Positions 26,782 through 37,614 of a stretch of DNA of 64,000 bases are shown here, in pieces. Numbering within the stretch: position 1 is the stretch's first letter; each line of letters starts with the position of its first letter. Both the position numbers and the translations under genes were made by a program. The stretch is from Porphyra umbilicalis (Eukaryota > Rhodophyta > Bangiophyceae > Bangiales > Bangiaceae), in assembly GCA_002049455.2 (NCBI GenBank), contig KV918829.1, forward strand, positions 124,001 through 188,000, read 5' to 3'. A model generated the notes under the pieces. The model had not been told where the DNA came from and searched no databases. It saw nothing but the letters and a program-made list of their open reading frames with translations.

Positions 26782-28457
26782 GGCTAGATGTATGCGGGGT
26801 GGTTGGGGGGGCGGGGGGAGGGGGGGTGAAGGGCCGAAGCGGGGCGGGGGCGCAGCGGGGGCAGCACGAAACCAGTCGAAACAGTACAGTAGCGTCGGGC
26901 GGCAAGCAGGCACGCGAAAGCCGGCGGTGCGCCAGTGTTGTAGCCGCGGGGCTGCATCAAGCCCTTATCCAGCACAGCCGCACGTCAAGGCGCTACTGGC
27001 CGTGGAGGTTGCAAGCCGAGCTGGAAGCTCGACTGCCGCAGCGGGATCCGGTATGGAACAGTCCCGATCCTGCCTGAATCTTTGACGCAATATTGCAGGG
27101 AGTGCTGGAGAGAGCACGCACCGCTCGCAGAATTCCCTCCACTTACGACGAGATACCATCCAAACCCGATACGAAGAAGAAGTACTGAAAACAACTAATC
27201 CAGCCGAGGTTACAAGGTTGTACTTGTCAGGATGGCCAAAACTAAAATGTGTGCGCACGCGTGAAAATATGTGTTGCATTTCAATCTACCGGCCAGCAGA
27301 TTATCCCTGGGGGGGGACCACCGAGGCAGAGGTGGCAGGTGATTTTTATCTGATTATAATGATTATAATCATTTTACATCACGGGGCTGATGAATTTTAA
27401 TCACATGGCCATGCAAGGGGATTTACAGTTGGGCATACATGAGGGGGGCTACTAGGAGATAGAGACAGCTGGTTGGCCTGCCAACTGACAGATTCAAGCG
27501 TTTCACTGGCTGCTTGACCAGTCCACGACTGTCGTTCGGGTCAACAATGCGAAGGACATGCCCTGCTGCACTCACACGGTACGCTCCCACAGATGGCAGA
27601 ACTGGCAACGAGCATGGCAATCTGATGCTTCTACGCGCAGGGAAGAGTGAAGAAAGAGTCTGAGCCAAGCGACAGAGCGTCGAAGAGCACCACATGCATA
27701 TGAAGACAGGCATCTGCAAAAATGGCCAAGGTTACCATGGCATCAATACACAATTGCCACATAGAATCGTACATAGTACATCTGAGCGAGGTTGCCAGGT
27801 GTGGTCGATTCACGTTGGCCCCCTATGCGTTTTTCATGGCCCGTGAACTGACTGGAGCGCACGAGGACGCTTTGTCAAAGCCACGGCGTTGTCACGAGCA
27901 ACCGCTCAGGCCAGACCTGAGTCTCACTATCCAGCATAACATGTCGCTTCAGCTCCACGATCGCTTCTCACCATCAGTTGTTGCTCAGCGGCGGCGGTGT
28001 CGGCACTGTCTTCTTTCGACAGGGACACAGCCTGCAACCCTGCCAAAGTCACTCTCGTAGCTTTGCACATGATGTTTAGGAAGTTGGCTTATCACGTCTA
28101 ATGTTGACTTGATTGGACTTCTGTCATATTTGTGCGTACTTTAGCTCTGTCGTAAAGGCGCCCAGTGATTATAATCACGGCCCATGATTATAATCAATAA
28201 AAATCGCCCCATACGATTTAAAACCAAGGGGTTGATTATAATCATTTTACCCGAGCCCAGGCATGATTATAATCACACCTCTGGTATTCTTGGACCAGAG
28301 ATGCGAGCCTGCGACTGTGTACGGCCTTGGACATCATGCTGGACAACCATTGTGTCGAATCCGCACGGCCGACATCGACGGCTCATTCCTCCGAGAAAAC
28401 GATCGACTGACGGGCGCGTCGGTGCCTCCCCCCCCCTTTCCATCCCCAACTCGTGGC
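26782..28457. other. Lower-GC intergenic region with palindrome clusters
   Basis: This includes the promoter side of msrA. From about 27000 to 28300 GC content falls clearly, and frames are short and unconvincing (the best is 27722-28060 on the plus strand, 112 codons, no recognisable family). The ends of this low-GC block carry the GATTATAATC palindromes annotated separately, so it may be an inserted element. Confidence 0.45.
27341..28274. mobile_element. Possible inserted element flanked by GATTATAATC palindromes
   Basis: The palindromic decamer GATTATAATC occurs at 27361, 28167, 28186, 28234 and 28265, with a near copy at 27352. The block GGTGATTTTTATCTGATTATAAT (27338-27360) is matched in inverted orientation at about 28184-28207. 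TGATTATAATCATTTTAC is also directly repeated at both ends. About 0.9 kb of lower-GC sequence without a clear gene lies between. A non-autonomous transposon is one reading; clustered binding sites are another. Confidence 0.4.
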
Positions 28458-30281
28458 CTAGGTGTAGGACACGCGCGCGACGTAGGGCGTCGGCACCGGC
28501 CCGCCGGCGCCACCCGTAACATAGTCGCCACGGGCGCCGCCCGCCGAGTAGTCGCCGCCGGCTCCGTCTGCAGAATAGTCGCCGCCGGCGCCGTCTGCCG
28601 AATAGTCGCCGCCGGCGCCGCCGGCCGGCTCGCCGCCGCCCTCCCCACCGGCCGGCGGAGACTCGCCGCCGTCCCCGCCCGCGGGTGCATAGGCACCACC
28701 GTCCCCGCCCGCCGGCGCGTAGGCACCACCGTTCCCGCCCGCTGGCTGTTCGTCGCCACTGGCACTGCCCGTGGCACTGTCGCCGCCATCGCCGCCGGCG
28801 GGGTAGGCGCCGCCAGACGCACCCGCCGGCGGGTAGGCGCCGTCTACCAGCGCCCCGTCCCCGCCGTCGACCGGCTCCCCGTCCCCGCCGTCGACCGGCT
28901 CAGCGGGCGCCACCGTCGGCACGGGCGTGTCATTGCCCGCCCCAGCGCTGTCGCCCCCGCCGCCCGCACTGGCGACACCGTGGCCGCCGCCGCCGCCGCC
29001 GCCGCCGTCGGCCACTCCGCCACCGGCGGCCGTCGAGTCGCCGCCAGCGTCTCCTTCCTCTGCGGCGGCGGTTCCCTCTGGGGCGGCCCCCGCGTCGGGC
29101 GTGCTCGCCTCCGCGTCGGGGTCGCACGATTCATCGGGGTGAGTATCCCAGGCGGAGACCGATGGCGGCGCGCCACCGTCGGCGGGGCTCGCGGGCGGGT
29201 AGGGCGTCGCCCCCCCGCCGTCGGTCGGGCCGTCAAAGACCCCGTCGGCGGTCGGAAAGGGCTCCCCGTCGACCGACCCGTCGACGGCGGTGGGCGCCGC
29301 CCCGCCAAAGTCCCCGTCGACGAGGCCAGCGTCGGGCAAGGGCGGAGCACCCCCACCGTTGGCCGGACCATCAAACGCCCCGTCGGCGGTCGTGAAGGGC
29401 TCCCCGTGCCCCATGGTGGACGCTGTCCCGGCAATACCGCCGTCGGTGGCGTCAGTACCCGGCAAAGGTGCGGCACCTCCGCCATCGGTCGAGACGTCCA
29501 AGCCCCCGTCGGCGGTCGGGAAGGGCTCCCCGTTGACGGTTCCGTCGACCGGGGCGGGTGCCGCTCCTCCCACGCCGCCGTCGGCCACATCACCCAACGG
29601 TGCGCCCCGGCCGTGGCCCGTGTCACCGACAAAGCCGCCGCCGCCCACCGCTGGCGCCGGCGTCCCGCCATTTTCAGGCGGGTACGGCGCGCTCGCCGCG
29701 CCACCCGTCCCCGCCGAGGGCCCGACGGGCGCGGGCCCGCCGCCACCCGCGTTGGACACTCCGGTGCCGCCTCCCCCCCCGCACGCGTTTGGCAGCGGCG
29801 GTGCCACGGGCGTCAGCTGCCCCCGCAGCTCCCCCGCGGGGTTGCCCGTCGAGTGCACGTTCAAGTAGTAACCCGAGGCGGTTAGCGTCGCCACCTCCGT
29901 CTCGTTGAGCGCGAGGCGCGACCACCCACAGCCGCCCAAGCCCGACGGGATGACCGCCGCGTCGCCAAACAGGGAAAAACGGACGGGGCCATTGGCGCCA
30001 GAGGGGCCCTCGTGGAGGTGGAGGCCGACCGCCTCGGTGGTGGGCGTGCCGAGGCCGCCAAAGTTAAAAGAGAGGGACAGCGAGGAGGCGTCAGAGAGGA
30101 GTGCCATGACGACGCCGCCGCCGTCGGTGGAGACGGGTGGCACCTGCGTCTGCCCCGACAGGACGGCTTTGAAGAGGCGGGCAGAGCCGTAGGAGTGCGC
30201 CGAGACGGGGACGGCAGTGAAGCTGGCCGCCGTGGTGGCGACGGCGGCGACCGTCGCAGCGAATACAGTGGTGCCCTTCAT
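28458..30281 (-). CDS. Secreted CHRD-domain repeat protein
   Basis: ATG 30281 opens a single 607-residue frame. It starts with a signal peptide (MKGTTVFAATVAAVATTAASF, cleavage probably after PVSA near residue 28). A CHRD domain covers about 35-150: FKAVLSGQTQVPPVSTDGGG, EAVGLHLHEGPSGANGPV, LTASGYYLNVHS and GNPAGELRGQL. These are the hallmark blocks of chordin-like domains found in many secreted proteins. The rest is low-complexity: about three ~45-residue repeats built on GEPFPTADG-FDGPTDGGGA, then short GG(D/A)Y and GDYSADGAG repeats. It is very acidic and Gly/Pro-rich, so probably an extracellular or wall protein. No membrane anchor is seen. The stop is TAG at 28458-28460. Confidence 0.85.
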   Translation of the reverse strand: MKGTTVFAATVAAVATTAASFTAVPVSAHSYGSARLFKAVLSGQTQVPPVSTDGGGVVMALLSDASSLSLSFNFGGLGTPTTEAVGLHLHEGPSGANGPVRFSLFGDAAVIPSGLGGCGWSRLALNETEVATLTASGYYLNVHSTGNPAGELRGQLTPVAPPLPNACGGGGGTGVSNAGGGGPAPVGPSAGTGGAASAPYPPENGGTPAPAVGGGGFVGDTGHGRGAPLGDVADGGVGGAAPAPVDGTVNGEPFPTADGGLDVSTDGGGAAPLPGTDATDGGIAGTASTMGHGEPFTTADGAFDGPANGGGAPPLPDAGLVDGDFGGAAPTAVDGSVDGEPFPTADGVFDGPTDGGGATPYPPASPADGGAPPSVSAWDTHPDESCDPDAEASTPDAGAAPEGTAAAEEGDAGGDSTAAGGGVADGGGGGGGGHGVASAGGGGDSAGAGNDTPVPTVAPAEPVDGGDGEPVDGGDGALVDGAYPPAGASGGAYPAGGDGGDSATGSASGDEQPAGGNGGAYAPAGGDGGAYAPAGGDGGESPPAGGEGGGEPAGGAGGDYSADGAGGDYSADGAGGDYSAGGARGDYVTGGAGGPVPTPYVARVSYT

Positions 30282-33186
30282 CGTGAACGGGGCGGGGGGG
30301 GGAGGGGGAGGGACGGGGCACGGGGGGAGAGGGGCAAGGACGAGGCACAGGGGAGGAGGAGGAAGGAGGGTTACCGCAAGCGACGGAACAAGACGGCGAT
30401 GGGGGCTCGCGAATGTGCCGTCGGGGTCGGGGGGTTGGGGAGGTGCGTGGCGGACGACGGTGGTCGGCGGTGGTCGTCGGCTTGAGGCGGCAAACCGGGA
30501 GTGGGGAACGGTCGTCTGGGATGCGGCTTCTTGTCTGGCCACGGCCATTCCACCCCGCCCACGGGCTGGACCGCCCCGCCGCCCACGTCGGCGGCGTCCC
30601 GCGGGGCGTGCGGCGGCCGCCGCACGCGTCGGCGGCCCGTGCGGCGCACCGCCGCTCCCAGTCGTCACGCGCCTGCCTTGCCGCCGCCTCCCCCGCTCCC
30701 CGGCTTGCCCCCGCCGGCCACGTCAGTGTCACGCCGACGCCGCCCGCGCCGTGAGCCGCGGACGACCCCGCGCCGCGGCGGCGGTCTCCCAACCCGGCGA
30801 GGGCCCCCCGCGCCGGGGCGGGGGCGCAAAGGAAGCGGCAGGGTGGCAGCCCCCGACGCCGGGGGTGCGTGGGCGGCGTCGACCCGCACCCCCCTCCACC
30901 GCTTTGAATGTCAAGGCGAGCCGCTCTCTCCCCCCCCACATGGTGGCCCATCGTGTTGGGTGACACGCCTAGGCGGGGAGAGAAACTTTGTGCGGGAGGG
31001 GGGTGGGACGAGGCCTCGTCCCACCCCCCTCCCGCGCACAAATTCTCCATTGCAACGGCACCCCCCCCTCCCCACGACGGTTTTGTCCCCCCTACCCCGG
31101 ATCCCCATGCACATCCGGGCGCCGCGTCTGCGCTGGCGGCAGTGGCGGGGCAACGGCCCGTGCCGCCGCCGTCTCCACGCGGCACCCGTGGTGTCCATTG
31201 CTGTCGGCAGCCGTCGCACCGCCACCCCAGCTGGTGTGGCGGCACGTGGCGGCTGCAGCCGCCACGTGCGTCGCGGAGACCACGTGCACCGCCGCGCTCC
31301 CCCCGCAAGACTGTGCACGGGTTGTGTCCACCCCCTTGCCCCCCCCCCCCCCCCCCCCGCGACTCTCACCGCTGTTGCAGGAAAAAAAAAGAAAAGAAAC
31401 GAGCGCGCGGGCACACCGCCACGGTGGCGGCCCATGACCCACGGGTCTGGGTCGTGGGCGACACCCGCGCGGCGGTCACGAGTGTGCGGCTGGTGGGAAC
31501 TGCGGTCCTCCCGCCCGTCCTACGCGCGATCGCCGAGCCACGCCGACGACCACCGACCAAGGTGGTGACGCGTCCGACCGTGCGGGCGGGTGTGCCCACA
31601 GAGCTGCCGCTCCCACCCTCATACGCTTTCCCCACCGAGGCGACAGTCGCATCGGTAGCGCCGCGGCGGTGCACCACGCGCAAGCTGTCGCCCCTCCTCT
31701 GTGGTGTACGCTCCACCCCATTGCCAGGTCGGCAGCGCTCATGCCCCGCTCGCCTCCCTACCGAGGCCCTCAGAGCCACAGAGAGGGTTGTACAATACAC
31801 CCACCGGCGGCCGCCTTGCCCTCTCATCCCCTGCGGGGGGGGGGGAGGGGAAGGGTCGGGAGGAGCCGTGGTGGACGTCTGGGACGGCCGCACCCGCCAC
31901 TGCTGCCGTCGTACCCGCAACCGCCGCCGGCGCGTCGCTCGCCTCCCCGGTGGCCGCCCCCAACCTTGGACAGACGGCTTCCATGGCCCACTACCAAAAA
32001 ACTCGGCCCTGCCGTCGCGGCGTTTGCCGACCAGACGCACCCGCCCGTGGCCGGCACACCCTGCACCCCGCCGCCCTGCCCCCCGCGGCGGCACGCCGCG
32101 GCGTGCGGCGCGCGGCCGGCGGCGGCAGGCGCAACGGCGCCCCTGCTGCGACGGCGCTGGGGCGCCCGCACCTGCGGGCGCGCCACACGCGCGCGGGACC
32201 GCCCCAGTAGTGGATGCGTGCACCGCAGCGGGGGCTCCGCCCCCACCCCCGCCTTCCCCCGGCCGTGCGTGCGCGCCTTCAAGGCCGTCACGGCGGCGCC
32301 GGCGGGGCCAATGGCGGCATTTGGAGGTGAGTAGGGGCGCGCTGGGCGTGGCGCCGCGGGCCGTGACGACGGGGGCGTGCGGCCCGCCCGCCGGCGGCGC
32401 CCGACCGAGAGCGCCGCGCGGCTGCGCGCACGTGGACCGTGCATGCACTCGCAGCCGCCGCCGCCGCGTCGCCGTTTCGCACCCCCGAGACCGCCGGCGG
32501 GGCGCCACCGGGGCGCCGCCCGGCCGGCGGTTCGCGTCGTTGCGACGGCGGCGGCGCCCCTGGCGCGCCGTCGGTCGACGGTGGCGCGCGACCGGTGGCA
32601 TCCTGGCGGCGCGTCGGCCGCCGCCACGCACCACCGCGACGGCCACCCCACGGGCGATGAGGGGGGGGTCGGTGCCGCGATGGCACGGCCTGGCGGCTGC
32701 CGTGGCTGGCGTCTGCGGCGGCCGCGCCGCGCGCCGCGTGCCGTCGTGTGGCGGCGGGCGGCGGGGGGCGTGTCGGCGCGGCGTGGCCGCCGCCGCCACC
32801 ACGGGCGCGCCGCCCGCCGGCCCCCGCGTGTGGGGGGCGGTGGGTGGGGTGGCGGCGGCGTTGCCGACGCCCGGCCCGTTGCCAAGTAGTGGTGGCGACG
32901 GCGGGGGTGGTGGCGGCGCCGCGGTGGCTCGTCCGCTCCGGGTGCTCGACGCCGCCTCACGAAAGGCAACGAAATCTGCTTCACACACACAGAAAACCCT
33001 GAAACTGTAGAGATATTCAACACGTTGATCCCCAGTGACTGCTCTACTGCACCGTTGCCTTGTCTGGATCCACAACACGCCGCGTCGCGCCGTCGCGCTG
33101 CCGCCACAGCCAACGTTGCTTCTCCTGTTGGGGGTTGGTTCACCTCTCCTGACAGGGGCCCCCTCCTCTCTCCTCCTCCCACCACC
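30282..33186. other. GC-rich intergenic region, no supported gene
   Basis: Very long open frames occur on both strands (for example about 30.9-33.0 kb on each), but they are Arg/Pro/Ala-rich shadows without a domain. The region holds a foldback (30977-31049), a 22-base GC palindrome near 31243, an 18-C run near 31340, and lower-GC sequence from about 32990 leading into the uS19 gene. Confidence 0.5.
30977..31049. repeat. ~72-bp foldback
   Basis: The arms meet at 31013/31014 (GAGG|CCTC) and run outwards through GGGTGGGACGAGG and a TTTGTGCG(CG)GG block to GGAGA / TCTCC at the ends, with only one or two small indels. It lies about 0.7 kb upstream of the CHRD gene start. Confidence 0.65.
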
Positions 33187-33539
33187 ATGAACGGCCTTGC
33201 CGCCACTCGTGTCGCCGCCATGGCACGGTCGGTGTGGAAGGGCCCCTTTGCGGACCCGCTCGTGCCCTTTAAGGTCTCCCCCCCCCCCCCACCGCCAAGG
33301 GCGCGACCGTCCTCGGCACCCGCCGCTCCATGATCCTCCCCGAGTGGGTCGGCACCACGATTGCGGTGCACAATGGCAAGTCTTACCTCGGCGTCACCGT
33401 GGGGGAGGAGATGATCGGCCACCGGCTGGGCGAGTTCGCGCCGACCCGCCAGCCGACCATCCACAAGGCGGTGCTCGCGCGGAACAAGGCGGCGGCGGCG
33501 GCCGCGGCGGCGGCGCGGCGGAGAAAAGCTGCGTCTTGA
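33187..33539 (+). CDS. Ribosomal protein uS19, mitochondrial type
   Basis: ATG 33187 (ACCATGA context) starts [20 protein letters not shown], the classical uS19 N-terminus with a short leader. The core follows in another frame: [20 protein letters not shown], then [20 protein letters not shown] and [11 protein letters not shown], ending in a Lys/Arg/Ala tail at TGA 33537-33539. The frame changes at a 13-C run (33278-33290); one extra C would restore it, and the linker length between the two halves then matches the family, so I infer a homopolymer error rather than an intron. uS19 sits in the small-subunit head near the decoding region. VWKGPF favours a mitochondrial rather than a plastid or cytosolic form, but targeting is not proven. 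Confidence 0.85.
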
Positions 33540-34171
33540 GGGGGTCCGGCTGGGCGGGCGCCGGCGCGGATTCTGGCTGTGTTGGGTGCGGCGCGCGGTT
33601 GGAGCGGCGCGCTGCCTGGCCTCTGGGCGAGCCGCCTCGACTGGCCCGTTTTATCTGGCGTCCACACGGCACTGTAGAGCACGGCGCGTTGCGTACGCTG
33701 CTTGTTCTACCTTTTGATGGGCCATGCTCCTGCCTCCTCAAGCGAGGGCCACGGCCTTTTCCTTTGGCGGCTCACTCACTCCGCATCCGGCTTCAGCACA
33801 CGTGGCTACACCGTCTGCATGGCTACAGTTGGTAGCCGACTTGCACATAAAAGCGTCCCCTGTTGTTGCGCCTTGTCCACGTCTCTTCAGGTTCTCTAAC
33901 TGTCGTCTGATCAGCTCAGAGGCGTCGGCATCCAATAGTGTTGAGGCCGCCATCGTATCAATCGAGTGCATTAAAAGCACACATGCTGACGCTGGATACA
34001 CAGGACGGAAAGAAACGGGGTGCGGCTGGACAGTATAAGATATGCAATGATACAACAGAACACCAAAGCACTTTGCGACAACCAAAAGAAGAGACACGGA
34101 TCACCCGCCGCAGTTACCTCGCTGATGACGCTGCCGAGCGGCACATCAGAGGTGCCCCACAGGCGGCAGCG
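33540..34171. other. Intergenic region, no gene seen
   Basis: Normal-GC sequence separates uS19 from the convergent COPB2 gene and presumably holds both 3' ends. Frames on both strands are short and lack signatures. Confidence 0.4.
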
Positions 34172-37100
34172 CTATGCGTCGTCCCCCTCATTGGCGGCAA
34201 AGTCTGGGGTGTCCTCGAAGCCCGAGTCTCCAAAGTCCACCCCATCGTCACCAAAGCCCGTCCCCTCAAAGCCGGCGCCAAAGTCCGGCTCATCTGCGTC
34301 AACCACAGGAGATTCTGGGCCATTGGCGGGCGGCGCCCCCGGCGCCGGGGCGGCGTCCGGGGCGGCGTCAGGGGTGGCCTCCTCTGCTGGAGACGCCGGG
34401 TCGGTCTCTCCTGCCGCGCCCGCGGCGGTCGGCGTCATCGCGTCCGCAACCGCATCCGCCGCCGACGCCAGCACGCCAACGGCCGCGGAAGCCGCACCGC
34501 CGACAGCAGCGGCAGCACTGGGCTCGGCTTCGGTCTCACGAGCCGCGTCTAGCTCCGTCTCAGCCGGCAGCGCATCGCCGTTGGCCAGGTCCAGTCCCGC
34601 CAGGAGCTCCGCAACGTCGGCCATCGGCTCGTGGGCATGGTCGGGGAAAGCAGATGCCGGCAACGATGCCCGCTGCTGGTACAACGCGGCCGCTGCCTTC
34701 TCGCTCTCCAACGACTCGGCGTACGTGGGGAACAGGTGCGCGTGCTCGTCAGGACTGCCGAGCGCGTCCGCAATGCGCACATTACCCGCCTTGCGCAGGT
34801 CCGACCGCCATCGCTGGACCAGGCGCGGCACGGCCGACGGCAAGTACGTGCGCGCAAAGATGGTGGCCTCGGCGGCGCGGCCGGCCGAGAGCAGCTGGTC
34901 AATGCAGCCGTTGAGGTCGCCCACCAGAAAGTGCGACAAAAATGCCACATTCATCTTGCCCGCCGCGCCCGCAGCCGATGCCACTGACGACAGGCTGTCG
35001 CGGTTGCCCGACGCCGTGTGAAGCGTCAGGAGACCAGCAAAGTCGTCTACGGCGTTCATGCACTCTTCCGCGAGGTCGAAGTCCCCGCGGGCGGCCGCCA
35101 GCTCAGAGAGTTGCCGCCACTTCAGCTCCGACGGGAACTCCCGTGCAATGGATGCCGCCATCTCCAGCTTGCCGAGCGCGAGTGCCAGCTCGCACCGGTA
35201 GTCGCCGTCGGTCGCCAGCTCCAGCGCGCCCTCCCGCAGGCCCTGCGACTCGAGGAAGCGGGCCAGCTTGTTGTGCTCGCTCTTGGGAATGCGCCCCAAC
35301 ACAGAGTCAGCCATGGCCTTGTCACCCCGCACAATGGCGGTCTTAAACTCAAGCACCGCGAGCAGCAACCGGAAACTGACCACAGCGCCGTGCTTGTCGA
35401 CCAGGTATAGGCGGTCCTCTTTGGGCAGGTAGCCCAGGAGAAACAGCGGGCGGTCGAGGTGGAACAGCGTCGCCACCTCCGCACCGACCGTGTAGTTGAG
35501 GCGCCCGTTGCCATTGGTGTAGACAAAACAGTCGCCCACCCAGCGCCCAGAGTGAGCCGTGTCGGGCACCTGGTGCAGCAGCTCAAAGGCGTCCTCCACA
35601 CCGTCCGCGTCTAGCGTGCCGCCCGACGCGTCCAACGCCGCGTCCACGGCGCCACGGTTGTACGACAGTACAAAGAGGGCCTCCTGGGAGGCCACCGCGA
35701 CCAGGCCCGCGCTGTCCGACCAGTACACGGAGCGGGTGGTGACGTCGATGCGACGCACCAGCGCCAGCGTCTCCCAGTCGTAAAAACATACGAAGTCCGG
35801 GCCGCGAACACCCAGAAGGGCGCCGCCAAAGATGGCATCCGTCTGGAACGGCAGCCGAAGGGCGGTCCGTTCTTGAAATGCCTTGTTGTACACCCGCACG
35901 TCAGACGCGCCAATGCGTACGGCATACTCACCGGCACCACCATCCCACACCACCTCGTCCGCCGTTCCAAACGCTTTGTTCCTCCACGCCAGGGCGGTGT
36001 AGATGATGTATTCCCCGTCGCCGCAGACGGCCACGAAGCGGCCGTTGGGAGAGTGCGCCACCGACTGGGGATAGATCTCGCACGAGCCGAGCTCCTTGGA
36101 CGGCAGCACAACTCGCTCCCCGTCACCCAGGCTGTCCGCGTTAGCATTGCGCACATTGACGGTGCTGATCTCATTGTGCTTGGCGAGAATAACCTTGCCG
36201 CCATTGTCCATGGACGCGACCGGCTCGTCCTTGCCCAGCTGCAGCAGCACCGACCCGTTGTCATAACCCAAGGCGACCAGGTTGGAGCCCTTGAGGTAGG
36301 CCACCGACCAGCACCGGTCCAGCCCATAGTTGAGCGTCGTCTCGAGCCGGTACGTGTTGGCGTGCCACAACAGCACCGACCCGTCCTCCGAGCCCGACAC
36401 AATCAGCGGGCGGTCCGGCAGGAAGGCAACCGATGAGACGTTGTGGCTGTGACCCGTGAGCGTCGTGACGCAGCTCTTGGTCTGATAGTCCCAGATCTTG
36501 ACAGACTTGTCATCCGAGCCGGTCACCAGGTACGGCTTGTCCCCGCCCGAGTAGTAGTCCACGCTGTTGACGCCCTTCTCGTGGCCCTCGAGGGTGTAGT
36601 TGGGGACGGGGGAGGAGAGGCTCCAAACCTTGACCGTATGGTCCAAACACGCCGTCGCAAAGGTGTTGGGGTCCTTGGGGTTGAACTTCACCTGCATGAT
36701 GTAGTGCGAGTGGCCCTCCAGCACCTGCATGCACGACCAGCCCTTCTCCCAGTCCCAAATCTTGATCAGCATGTCGTCTGAGCAGGACACGACCAGTGGC
36801 AGCGTCGGGTGCATCGCCACGGAGCGGATGTAGTCCTGATGGGCCTCAAAAGTCGCCACCTTGTCCATCGTGTTGTAGTTGTACACGCGGATGAACATGT
36901 CGTCCGCCCCAACAATGACCCATTGCTGCCTCGGGATGAAAGCGCCACAGCGGATGGGCTGCTCCGACACCTCCCAGCTCTTCACAACCTGCTGCGTCGT
37001 GTAGTCGTAGATGAAGACATGGCCGTCATATAGCGCGGCCAGCACCCACGGTTCTGTGGGATGGATGTCAACACACTTGACGCGCTCCGAGCGCGCGCTC

Positions 37101-37614
37101 AGCTTTTTCTTGATGTCCAGACGGAGAGGCTGTCAAGCGGCAAAAGGAAAAAAGACCCGCACACAATCCATGGACAGAGCAATCAAGCAGTCGATACGCG
37201 CCAAAGCCACATGAACACGCAAAAGAAATGTCAGTCGCTGATGCGTGGGGGAACACCTGGTCACCGCGGTCTGCAAGTCTGGCCACGGGCAGATCCCCAC
37301 GCGCGGCAGGGCGGCCAGGAACGGTCACAGCTCAGACCAAAGGCCCCACGCCATTCGAGCGCGCGGCGTCGGCCCACAGCCAGATGGTTCGCGCTCACCG
37401 TTGAGCGCAAGGCCGACGCGGTCGTCGCGCATCGCTCTGCGGCTCCGCAAGCGTCTGGTCGCTACCAGCCTCCGCACACCCCCCCAGCGCAGCCAGTGAT
37501 CCCACGACCCACACCGCAACGACACACAAAAGCAAAGTCTTGACGACGTTCCCCGCCGTCAAAGAAAAGTCCAACTTGGGTCTTGGTACACCCCTAGGAA
37601 ATAAGACGCACCAT
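34172..37614 (-). CDS. COPB2: Coatomer subunit beta' (COPB2)
   Basis: The main exon is 34172-37129 (985 codons), beginning PLRLDIKKKLSARSERVKCV, the family N-terminus minus its Met, right after a splice acceptor (TTGACAG). The only upstream ATG followed by GT before 37620 is at 37612-37614 (ATG then GTGCGT), so the first coding exon is probably just Met, with a 482-base intron. WD40 repeats fill about residues 1-310 (HPTEPWVLAALYDGHVFIYD, ENLARGED-type blocks such as HQDYIRSVAMHPTLPLVVS and SDDMLIKIWDWEKGWSCMQ), followed by the coatomer WD-associated region and helical repeats. The tail is acidic with repeated DFG/GFE motifs. The protein belongs to the COPI coat for Golgi-to-ER vesicles. About 986 residues is slightly longer than usual because of the Ala/Pro-rich acidic tail. 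Confidence 0.92.

Noticed and set aside
30908..33078. Very long overlapping open frames on both strands
   Set aside because: High GC lowers stop frequency in all frames; the translations are Arg/Pro/Ala-rich, have no domain and no sensible start, and mirror each other.
34020..35021. Plus-strand frame of 333 codons
   Set aside because: It is the antisense shadow of the COPB2 C-terminus.
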